The notes under the pieces: generated by a model
What the model was told of the DNA's origin: nothing
The model's input: the letters and a program-made list of their open reading frames with translations, nothing else
Database searches by the model: none
Translations under genes and position numbers: made by a program
DNA from: Moraxellaceae bacterium
Lineage (GTDB): Bacteria > Pseudomonadota > Gammaproteobacteria > Pseudomonadales > Moraxellaceae
Direction: 5' to 3'
DNA: 7,331 bases
Assembly: GCA_021156385.1 (NCBI GenBank)
Contig: JAJNDL010000046.1
Span: forward strand, 1 to 7,331
In this document: one piece after another, positions 1-5,798 of the stretch
How the letters are laid out: each line of letters opens with the position of its first letter
Position numbering within the stretch: the stretch's first letter is position 1

Positions 1-110
1 TCGAGATCGGTGAGCGCGCACATCAGCGTTTCGGAAACGAAGCGGCCACCGTGGATGCCGAAGTGGCCCCTGGCATCCGGGAACTGGGAAAAATCGACAG
101 GCTGGTTCAC
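1..110 (-). CDS. trpB: Tryptophan synthase beta subunit, N-terminal fragment
   Basis: Only the first 36 codons are inside the window; the gene continues past base 1. The translation contains DARGHFGIHGGRFVSETLM (about residues 12-30), the conserved N-terminal signature of TrpB, the PLP enzyme that joins indole and serine to make tryptophan in the cytoplasmic TrpAB complex. The start is taken as GTG at 110-108, because an AGGAG Shine-Dalgarno at 120-124 sits 9 bases upstream. An ATG at 115-113 lies nearer to the ribosome site but is out of this frame and meets a stop after two codons. An in-frame TTG at 119-117 abuts the Shine-Dalgarno and is too close to use. The gene begins one base after the trpF stop, so the two are almost certainly co-transcribed and probably translationally coupled. 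trpA would be expected next, outside the window. The PLP lysine is not visible here. Confidence 0.93.
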   Translation of the reverse strand, partial: MNQPVDFSQFPDARGHFGIHGGRFVSETLMCALTDL

Positions 111-111
111 G

Positions 112-762
112 TCATTCAACTCCTGCATTCACCGCGTCGATGAATGCCTTGATCGCGGAGGCATCCTTGATGCCCTTCTGCACACTGCCGTCGGCTGCTC
201 TCGCCTCCACGCCGCCGCTGACATCGACGGCATAGGGGCGGGTCAGGCGCACGGCCTCGGCCACATTGTCGGGAGCGAGGCCGCCGGCCAGGATGAGCGG
301 CTTGCGGGACTCGCGGGGAAAACTGTTCCAGTCGAAGGTCTGCCCGGTGCCGCCCTTGAGATCGGGATGCCAGGCATCGAGCAGGATGCCGGCCGCATCG
401 GGATAGGCATCGATCATCGCCGCCACATGGCTTCCGGGTTGCACCGGCAGCGCCTTGATCCAGGGATGGTCGAACTGCGCGCAGAAGGCGTTGTCTTCCT
501 CGCCATGGAACTGCAGCAGCGAGAGCGGCAGCGCCTCCAGCAGGAAGTGCACGCGCGATTCTTCCGGATTCACCAGCAGGCCCACGGTCGTCACGAAGGG
601 CGGCAGCTGGCGGATGATGTCGAGCGCCGCCTCGGGGCTGATGTTGCGCGGGCTCGGCGGATAGAACACGAAGCCGAGCGCGTCCGCGCCCGCCGCCACC
701 GCGGCGCGGGCATCCTCGAGGCGGGTGATCCCGCAGATCTTGGTGCGGACTCGTGTGGACAA
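112..762 (-). CDS. trpF: Phosphoribosylanthranilate isomerase
   Basis: TrpF catalyses the Amadori rearrangement of N-(5'-phosphoribosyl)anthranilate to CdRP, the third committed step of tryptophan synthesis, using a TIM-barrel fold. From the chosen start the protein is 216 residues, close to the usual 200-215. Visible motifs in order: KICGITR near residue 8, where Cys10 is the expected general base; [28 protein letters not shown], whose Asp is the expected general acid; [10 protein letters not shown]; and VDVSGGVE near the C-terminus, a phosphate-binding loop. The start is uncertain. TTG at 762-760 gives [11 protein letters not shown], which matches family N-termini, whereas the longer frame from TTG at 807 adds 15 atypical residues. 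Neither has a clear Shine-Dalgarno and no ATG or GTG exists in this part of the frame. The gene follows truA with no terminator between and precedes trpB by one base, so truA-trpF-trpB looks like one operon. Confidence 0.95.
   Translation of the reverse strand: MSTRVRTKICGITRLEDARAAVAAGADALGFVFYPPSPRNISPEAALDIIRQLPPFVTTVGLLVNPEESRVHFLLEALPLSLLQFHGEEDNAFCAQFDHPWIKALPVQPGSHVAAMIDAYPDAAGILLDAWHPDLKGGTGQTFDWNSFPRESRKPLILAGGLAPDNVAEAVRLTRPYAVDVSGGVEARAADGSVQKGIKDASAIKAFIDAVNAGVE
120..124 (-). promoter_or_regulatory. Ribosome binding site of trpB (sets the GTG start)
   Basis: AGGAG on the minus strand lies inside the last codons of trpF, 9 bases before the GTG at 110-108. It decides between three nearby candidate starts (TTG 119, ATG 115, GTG 110): only the GTG has both correct spacing and an open frame encoding TrpB. 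Confidence 0.75.
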
Positions 763-819
763 GGCGGAAACTGCCGTGGAAAAGGCCGGATGATAGCAGC
801 CAAACAAAGCGCTTAGCAG

Positions 820-1623
820 CTACAGGGACTGAACAATTCCGGCCAGGAAGGCCGGGCCCGGCGCCTCTTTCGGCAGGACGAACCGCTCAGGATAGAGCGC
901 ATCCACGAAATACAGGCCGTCGGCCGGTGCGGTCACGCCGCCCAGGGTGCGGTCGCGCGCCGCCAGCACCTCGCGCGCCCAGCCGGGCTCGGCCTTGTCC
1001 TGCCCTATGGCCATGAGCACGCCGGCGATGTTGCGCACCATGTGGTGCAGGAAGCCGTCGGCCTGGATGTCCAGCACGATGAGCGGGCCCTGCTGCACCA
1101 GCGTCAGGAAGTGCACGTTGCGCACGGCCTTCTTCGCCTGACAGCCAATGGCGCGGAAGGAAGTGAAGTCGTGCTCGCCGACAAGATGGCGGGCCGCCTC
1201 CTGCATGCGCGCCAGATCCAGCGCGTGGTAATGCCAGGTCACCATGCCCGCGAGCAGGCTGGAGCGCAGCGGATGGTTGAAGATGACGTAGCGGTAGCGC
1301 CGTGCGACGGCACGGAAACGCGCGTGGAATTCGTCACTGACCGGCGTGATCCAGCGCAGGGCGATGTCGTCCGGCAGGTTGGCGTTCACGCCGAGCAGCC
1401 AGCTGCGCTCGTTGCGCACCGCATCGGAATCGAAATGCGCCACCATGCCCGAGGCATGCACGCCGGCGTCGGTGCGTCCTGCCGCGATCACGGTGACGGG
1501 ATGGTTGGCGACACGCGCGATCGCCTTCTCCAGCGTTTCCTGCACGCTGGCGACGCCGGGCTGCTGGGTCTGCCAGCCGCGGTAGGCGCGTCCGTTGAAG
1601 TCGACACCGATGGCAAGGCGCAT
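820..1623 (-). CDS. truA: tRNA pseudouridine(38-40) synthase
   Basis: TruA isomerises uridines 38, 39 and 40 of the anticodon stem of many tRNAs. The protein is 267 residues from the ATG at 1623-1621, against 270 for the E. coli enzyme. The N-terminus carries VDFNGRAYRGWQTQ, then AAGRTDAGVHASG around residues 47-59 with the catalytic Asp52, then the family motifs GEHDFTSFRA and ADGFLHHMVRNIAG in the C-terminal half. An extension to TTG at 1644 is possible but rejected, because that codon lies in the U-tract of the fimV terminator and adds nothing conserved. No good Shine-Dalgarno is seen: the nearest GGAA (1637-1640) is 13 bases away. The fimV-truA-trpF order is the one known from Pseudomonas and from many betaproteobacteria. 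About 57 bases separate truA from the chosen trpF start and hold no terminator. Confidence 0.96.
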   Translation of the reverse strand: MRLAIGVDFNGRAYRGWQTQQPGVASVQETLEKAIARVANHPVTVIAAGRTDAGVHASGMVAHFDSDAVRNERSWLLGVNANLPDDIALRWITPVSDEFHARFRAVARRYRYVIFNHPLRSSLLAGMVTWHYHALDLARMQEAARHLVGEHDFTSFRAIGCQAKKAVRNVHFLTLVQQGPLIVLDIQADGFLHHMVRNIAGVLMAIGQDKAEPGWAREVLAARDRTLGGVTAPADGLYFVDALYPERFVLPKEAPGPAFLAGIVQSL

Positions 1624-1642
1624 GTCAGTCAGGAAATTCCGC

Positions 1643-1676
1643 AAAAAAAGAAGGGCAGCTTTTCAGGGCCGCCCTT
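1643..1676 (-). terminator. Rho-independent terminator after fimV
   Basis: On the minus-strand transcript, arm AAGGGCGGC (1676-1668) pairs with GCTGCCCTT (1659-1651) through 9 pairs, one of them a G-U, with an 8-base loop. One C (1650) and seven consecutive T (1649-1643) follow. It starts about 20 bases past the fimV stop. Its U-tract ends 19 bases before the truA ATG, so it lies in the truA leader and may act as a partial terminator or attenuator. An A-rich side and a short T-run on the other flank (1675-1678) could give weak function on the plus strand as well. Confidence 0.9.
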
Positions 1677-1697
1677 TTCAAGGTCAAGAAGCGTTCA

Positions 1698-4580
1698 TCA
1701 GCCGACCTGGGCAAGCAGGCCCTTGGCTTCGTCCTTCTGGGTGTTGCTGCCTTCCGTCAGCACTTCCTGCAGGATGTCGCGCGCGCCTTCCATGTCGCCC
1801 ATGTCGATATAGGCGCGGGCCAGGTCGAGCTTGGTGGCGTTCTCGTCGGTATCGGCGAGGAAGTCGAACTCGTCGTCCATGCCCAGGTCGCCACCGAGAT
1901 CGGCGGCGGCTTCGGCTGCCGGCACAGGTGCGGCTGCCGGTGCGGGCACGGCGAGCGTGGCCTCGTCGAGGTCGGCAGTGAGGGCATCGAGGCCGGTATC
2001 CGCGGCGTTGGCGCGCACGGTTTCCTCGAAGCTGGGCGTCGCAGCGCCCAAGCCGTCGTCGAAGTTCTCGTCCAGGCTGAACTCGGCATCCAGCGAGAGG
2101 TCGGTCGCCGGTTCTTCCGCCACCGCCGCCGGTGCCGGCTCGGAAGCGAACTCGAGGTCGTCCAGGCTGAAGCTGAGGTCGTCGCTCTCGGCCTTGGCCG
2201 GTGCCGCCTTTATCGGCTCCGGCGTGATGTCCGGCAGGTTCTCGAAATCCTCCAGTTCGCCGAGGCCGAGGTCGCCACCACTACTGGCAGGCGCTGCGGA
2301 AAGCTCTTCCTCCAGGGAAAAGTCGAGCCCTTCATCGGCAGAAGCCGAAGCCCCGGCCGGTGCCGGCGCGGACTCGAAGGAGGAGTCTTCGAAGTCGAGA
2401 TCGAAATCGGTCGATGCGGCCGCAGGTGCCGCCGGCTCGAGCTCCGTCTCGAAGGAGCCGAAGTCGAGGTCGGTGTCCTTGACGGTGTCCAGTGCCGGGC
2501 TGCTGGCGTTGACCGTGGAGTTGAAGTCCAGCTCCATGTCTTCCAGCGACGGGAGCTCTTCGCCGGACGCTGCCGCAGCGGGAGCGGACGGTGCATCGAG
2601 ATCGAAGCTGAAGTCGTCGTCGGCAGCAGCAGATGCCGTCATGCCACCCTTGAGTTCTTCGGCGCGGGCCAGGGAATCCAGGTCGCCCTGGCTCTCGAAC
2701 CATGCTTCCTGTTCGGCGAAGGCGGCGGAATCGCCAGTGTGCACCAGGCACTCGAGCAGCTTCATGCGCAGGTCGCCGCGATCGGGGTTCTGCGCCACGG
2801 CCTTCTTGAGCAGCGTCACGGCTTGCGGCCAGCGCTCGTAGGCGATGTACTGCTCGGCCTCCTCCAGAGGATCGGCCAGTACCTGGTCGCCTCCGCCGGC
2901 GGTGGTTTCGGCCGGGGCACTCAGCCAGTCATCGTCGACCGGCCCGGCATCCGCCGTGAAGCCCAGGTCGTCACCCATGTCGCCGCCTTCACCGGCAGCC
3001 TCTTCATGCTCACCGAATTCCTCGCCGGCTGCCTGGTCGCGGCGGCGCTTCTGGGTCCACCACCAACCGCCACCGAGCAGGGCCAGCAGTGCACCGATGC
3101 CACCGGCGATGACAGGCAGATTCATGCCGTCGTCCGCGGCAGGTTCTTCCGCCACGACGGGCGCCGGCTGGGGCGCCGGGGCCGGCTGCGGAGCCGGGGC
3201 CGCCTGTTCGGCGGGTGCCGGCGCCGGAACGACGGCAGCTTCAGGAGCGGGAACAGGGGTGGCTTCCGGCTTCGCCGCTTCGGCGGCCGGTGCCGGCGCA
3301 GCAGCCTGGGCAGCGGTCTTGGCGGCCTCCTGCTTGGCCTGCTGCTGCTTCAGCTGGGCGTCGAGTTCGGCGAGGCGCGCGTTCTGCACCTCGACCTGCT
3401 TGTCGTTGGCCTTGATCTTGGCCTCCAGGCCCTCGACCTTGCCGACCAGCTTCTTCTTGTCGGTCTTGGCGCTTTCGGTCTTGGCCTTGATGTCCTTGAG
3501 CTTGCCGGCATCCTCCGGCTTCACGGCGGCGCCCTGCTCCGAACCGGCAGCGGCGGCTCCCGGCTTGCCGGCGTCGCCGCCGAGCAGCTTCATTTCGGCC
3601 TTGGCTTCGGCGACCGGCTCGGGCGCCTTGGCCGGAGCCTTGGCGGTGGCGTCCAGCTGCTGGCCTTCCAGCGCTGCGGGTTTGGGTGCCGGTGCCGCCG
3701 CGCGCCAGGCCTGCGTCTGCTCGTTCAGGGAAGCCTGGGCCTCCTGCGCGCTCACTTCACGCATCTGCGATTCGGACGGAATGCGCAGCACCTGGCCACG
3801 CTTGAGCTGGTTGATGTTGTCGTTGGCGAAGGCGCCGGGGTTGGCACGCTGGATGGCGACCATGGCCTGGGCCGTCGTGGCGCCGGCCGGACGGAACTGC
3901 TGCGCGATGCGCGCCATGGTGTCGCCGGGCTTGGTGCGATAGCTGTCGGCGGCCGCCGGGGCCGGTGCCGGAGCAGGTGCGACCGGGGCCGGCGCGGGAG
4001 CGGGCTCAGGAGTCGGCTGCGGCTGGGTAACAACGGGCGGGGGCGCATCGGTCGCCGGGGCTTCCACAGGGGCCGACGCTTCGGGCGCCATCGGGGCAGG
4101 CTGCTCGACAGGAGCGGTCACCGGGGCCTCCGGTGCCGAGCTCACCGCGGCATTGACCTCGGGCGCGGCCGTATCGGAAACCACGGGCGGATCGAGCAGC
4201 GCCGTCACTTCATGCATGCGCGCATTGCCCGGCCAGGCGATACGCACGACGAAATTCAGGTAAGGCTCGACGACGGGCCGGATGCTGGTGACCTTGATAT
4301 AGGAACGGTCGCCCGGATTGATGACTACGTCGAACTTCAGTTCGGTCAGGAAATAATCGCGCTGGATGCCAATGCGTTCGAAGTCCTCCTGCGAGGCCAG
4401 GCTGACCTTGACTTCGCCGGCCGCCAGATCGCCGACCTCGACGATTTCGATTTCCCCCTGGTAGGGCTCGCCCAGCGCAGACTTGGTCTGTAGTTCTTTT
4501 ACGGCCAACGCATGACCCAGTCCCGGCAGGAGAACGCCGGCACTCAGCAAGGCAACCGCAAGCTTACGCAAGACCATCAT
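1698..4580 (-). CDS. fimV: FimV/HubP-type polar hub protein with LysM domain
   Basis: FimV proteins are inner-membrane, peptidoglycan-binding scaffolds. In Pseudomonas they are needed for type IV pilus secretin assembly and twitching, and related HubP organises the cell pole. This 960-residue protein (P. aeruginosa FimV is 919) reads in order: a signal peptide (1 to about 24, possible cleavage after GHA); the FimV N-terminal beta domain (about 27-132); a Pro/Ala linker (135-212); a LysM domain (about 214-268, with KPGDTMARIAQQF and LKRGQVLRIP); a Lys/Glu/Gln-rich probable coiled coil (355-425); a second Pro/Ala stretch (427-480); one membrane span (about 488-508) followed by KRRR; a TPR-like segment (570-640); a very acidic repeat region (655-910); and the conserved C-terminal helical domain (912-959, LDLARAYIDMGDMEGARDIL). 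The topology is periplasmic N-half and cytoplasmic acidic C-half. Two tandem ATGs (4580 and 4577) both follow an AAGGA at 4586-4590; spacing is 5 and 8 bases, so the second may be the real start. Role in this organism is inferred from the family. Confidence 0.95.
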   Translation of the reverse strand: MMVLRKLAVALLSAGVLLPGLGHALAVKELQTKSALGEPYQGEIEIVEVGDLAAGEVKVSLASQEDFERIGIQRDYFLTELKFDVVINPGDRSYIKVTSIRPVVEPYLNFVVRIAWPGNARMHEVTALLDPPVVSDTAAPEVNAAVSSAPEAPVTAPVEQPAPMAPEASAPVEAPATDAPPPVVTQPQPTPEPAPAPAPVAPAPAPAPAAADSYRTKPGDTMARIAQQFRPAGATTAQAMVAIQRANPGAFANDNINQLKRGQVLRIPSESQMREVSAQEAQASLNEQTQAWRAAAPAPKPAALEGQQLDATAKAPAKAPEPVAEAKAEMKLLGGDAGKPGAAAAGSEQGAAVKPEDAGKLKDIKAKTESAKTDKKKLVGKVEGLEAKIKANDKQVEVQNARLAELDAQLKQQQAKQEAAKTAAQAAAPAPAAEAAKPEATPVPAPEAAVVPAPAPAEQAAPAPQPAPAPQPAPVVAEEPAADDGMNLPVIAGGIGALLALLGGGWWWTQKRRRDQAAGEEFGEHEEAAGEGGDMGDDLGFTADAGPVDDDWLSAPAETTAGGGDQVLADPLEEAEQYIAYERWPQAVTLLKKAVAQNPDRGDLRMKLLECLVHTGDSAAFAEQEAWFESQGDLDSLARAEELKGGMTASAAADDDFSFDLDAPSAPAAAASGEELPSLEDMELDFNSTVNASSPALDTVKDTDLDFGSFETELEPAAPAAASTDFDLDFEDSSFESAPAPAGASASADEGLDFSLEEELSAAPASSGGDLGLGELEDFENLPDITPEPIKAAPAKAESDDLSFSLDDLEFASEPAPAAVAEEPATDLSLDAEFSLDENFDDGLGAATPSFEETVRANAADTGLDALTADLDEATLAVPAPAAAPVPAAEAAADLGGDLGMDDEFDFLADTDENATKLDLARAYIDMGDMEGARDILQEVLTEGSNTQKDEAKGLLAQVG

Positions 4581-4585
4581 CGGAT

Positions 4586-4590
4586 TCCTT
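4586..4590 (-). promoter_or_regulatory. Ribosome binding site of fimV (tandem ATG starts)
   Basis: AAGGA on the minus strand is followed by 5 bases to the first ATG (4580-4578) and 8 bases to the second (4577-4575). Spacing favours the second ATG slightly; the protein would differ by one methionine only. Confidence 0.7.
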
Positions 4591-4686
4591 TATTGGTTAT
4601 TTGTCGCCCTTCGCACCCCCGGCTAAAGCGGCGCCGGAAAGGTTGGCAGATCAATTTTTAACCCGCCCACAGAGGCTTTCCTAGAA

Positions 4687-4716
4687 TTTGTATCACAAGG
4701 TTTCTGTAAGTATCAA
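4687..4716 (-). promoter_or_regulatory. Candidate sigma70 promoter for fimV
   Basis: In the AT-richer spacer before fimV, TTGATA (4716-4711, five of six matches to the -35 consensus) is separated by 18 bases from TACAAA (4692-4687, four of six to the -10). The -10 is preceded by TGA, an extended -10 TG. The -35 overlaps the stop codon of the upstream Usg-like gene. Transcription would begin near 4680 and leave a leader of about 100 bases. A short inverted repeat TTGT-GAT-ACAA (4698-4688) overlaps the -10 and could be an operator half-site or chance. This is a by-eye prediction. Confidence 0.4.
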
Positions 4717-5681
4717 TATTTAAAGTCTTTTATCCATTTTTCGAGGACATGAAGACTGTGGCGGGCACCACCCTGCCGGACATTGTCCCCGACCAGCCAG
4801 AACTGCACGCCCTCGAGCGGCGCCGGCAGCGCACTCAAACCGGCCAGATATACGCCATCCTGCCCCGACGCCTCCGTTACCGGCGTCACAACCCCTTGAT
4901 CGGATTCGGGATCCGCCTCCCGGACTCCGGCAGCCAGCAAGTTCCGGCGCAGGTCTTCGAGGCTGGCCGACGTCCCGGTCTGCACACTCACGGAGAGGGT
5001 CAAGCCGTAGAAAACCGGCACCCTCGCCTCCGCCACGGCAACGGGGAAGGTGACCGGGAGCAGGCGCTCCAGTTCATCCATCAGTTCGTCGGACGAGCTG
5101 TCGGCCAGGGGCAGCGTGTTGAAGGCGATCTGGGCCGGGAACACCGCGGGCTCGATGCCGCGGCCATTGAGGAGTTCTCCGGTCTGGCCGGCCAGCTCGC
5201 GCACACCGGCCCGCCCTGCCGTCGACACCGGTGACAACACCGTCACCTGCACCGAACGGATGTCCTTCATGCTGCCGAGTGCCGGCACCAGCAGCGTGGC
5301 GAGCGCACCGGGACAGGCAACGAGACCGGCATCGGGCACCGCCATGCCCTCCATCAGCAACGGCACTTCCTCGTCGAGCCGGAACACCGGCGAATGATCA
5401 ATGACGCGGCAACCTGCTGCACGCGCGACTGGCACGAACGCGCCGGCGACAGCGCCCGGCACGGCGAAGATGGCGATGTCGGCCTGTGCGAAGTCGAATT
5501 CCGCGAGATCGCCGACCAGCAGCGGGCGGCCGTTGAACATGACGGTTTCTTCCGCCGAAGCCGCGGAAGCCAGCGCATGGATTTCCGCCAGCGGCAGCTC
5601 GCGTTCCTCCAGCATGGCCAGTACGGCTCGGCCCACTTCGCCGGTGACCCCGACGACGGCCAGTCTCACTCCCTTACTCAT
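4713..5681 (-). CDS. Usg-like aspartate-semialdehyde dehydrogenase paralogue, probably non-catalytic
   Basis: This 322-residue protein has the aspartate-semialdehyde dehydrogenase fold: a Rossmann motif VVGVTGEVG (9-17), IAIFAVPGAVAG (69-80), VIDHSPVFRLDEEVPL (93-108) and RVPVFYGLT (220-228). The residues that make the enzyme work appear changed. Where active homologues have NPNC with the nucleophilic Cys, this one has CPGA (123-126), so Ala126 replaces Cys. The TYQ glutamine corresponds to Val152. The GHS histidine corresponds to Leu227. Arg220 is kept. That pattern matches the Usg family, whose members lie next to truA in E. coli and between asd and fimV in Pseudomonas. The start is ATG 5681-5679, with GGAG at 5689-5692 seven bases upstream; a longer frame from GTG 5741 lacks conserved residues. 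It is separated from asd by a strong terminator and has no visible terminator of its own, so transcripts probably run on into fimV. Function is unknown; a regulatory, scaffolding or other-substrate role is possible. Confidence 0.88.
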   Translation of the reverse strand: MSKGVRLAVVGVTGEVGRAVLAMLEERELPLAEIHALASAASAEETVMFNGRPLLVGDLAEFDFAQADIAIFAVPGAVAGAFVPVARAAGCRVIDHSPVFRLDEEVPLLMEGMAVPDAGLVACPGALATLLVPALGSMKDIRSVQVTVLSPVSTAGRAGVRELAGQTGELLNGRGIEPAVFPAQIAFNTLPLADSSSDELMDELERLLPVTFPVAVAEARVPVFYGLTLSVSVQTGTSASLEDLRRNLLAAGVREADPESDQGVVTPVTEASGQDGVYLAGLSALPAPLEGVQFWLVGDNVRQGGARHSLHVLEKWIKDFKY

Positions 5682-5688
5682 GACTTCA

Positions 5689-5692
5689 CTCC
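5689..5692 (-). promoter_or_regulatory. Ribosome binding site of the Usg-like gene
   Basis: GGAG on the minus strand sits 7 bases before the ATG at 5681-5679. It supports that start over the upstream in-frame GTG (5741) and ATG (5702), which lie before the Shine-Dalgarno and encode no family-conserved residues. Confidence 0.7.
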
Positions 5693-5744
5693 GCTCCGGC
5701 ATGGTTCCCTGTCGCGACGACACGGTCCTGCCGGCAACCACGAT

Positions 5745-5787
5745 AAAAAGAACAACCCGTCCGCCCCGAGCAGGGACGAACGGGTTG
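5745..5787 (-). terminator. Strong rho-independent terminator after asd
   Basis: On the minus-strand transcript a 15-pair stem forms between 5787-5773 (starting CAACCCGT) and 5767-5753 (ending ACGGGTTG), with a 5-base loop (5772-5768). Thirteen pairs are Watson-Crick and two are G-U. The tract TTCTTTTT (5752-5745) follows directly. The stem begins 11 bases after the asd stop. On the plus strand the two wobbles become C-A mismatches, so the orientation is clear. It should end most leuB-asd transcripts and leave the Usg-like gene dependent on read-through or on a weak promoter I cannot identify in the remaining 60 or so bases. Confidence 0.93.
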
Positions 5788-5798
5788 CGGATACCGCC

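Noticed and set aside
775..800. TATCAT as a -10 box for a trpF promoter in the truA-trpF spacer
   Set aside because: No matching -35 at 16-18 bases; a single hexamer is not sufficient.
10..816. Plus-strand open frame of 268 codons across trpF
   Set aside because: It mirrors trpF, which has all family motifs. The antisense product is Gly/Arg/His-rich with no recognisable motif, as expected from GC-biased third positions.
1660..1690. TTGACC about 17 bases before GAAAAG as a truA promoter
   Set aside because: The -35 is good but the -10 has only three of six matches, and the region lies in the terminator stem; not enough to call.
1684..1698. Four-codon ORF (MNAS) whose ATG overlaps the fimV stop, just before the terminator, as a leader peptide for attenuation of truA-trpFB
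   Set aside because: It has no Trp codons, is too short for classical attenuation, and TGATGA overlaps are common by chance.
1042..1812. Plus-strand open frame of 256 codons across truA and the fimV end
   Set aside because: It runs antisense through truA and a terminator; no conserved motif or ribosome site.
2739..4493. Long plus-strand open frame of 584 codons (and another at 2845-3942) opposite fimV
   Set aside because: It is antisense to the well-supported fimV frame in GC-rich, low-complexity Ala/Pro/Glu sequence. The product is a Gly/Arg/Leu-rich composition artefact with no recognisable domain and no Shine-Dalgarno seen.
4621..4645. CCGGC/GCCGG short hairpin in the fimV leader as a terminator or riboswitch
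   Set aside because: Only five pairs with a 9-base loop, no U-tract, and no known riboswitch core recognised.
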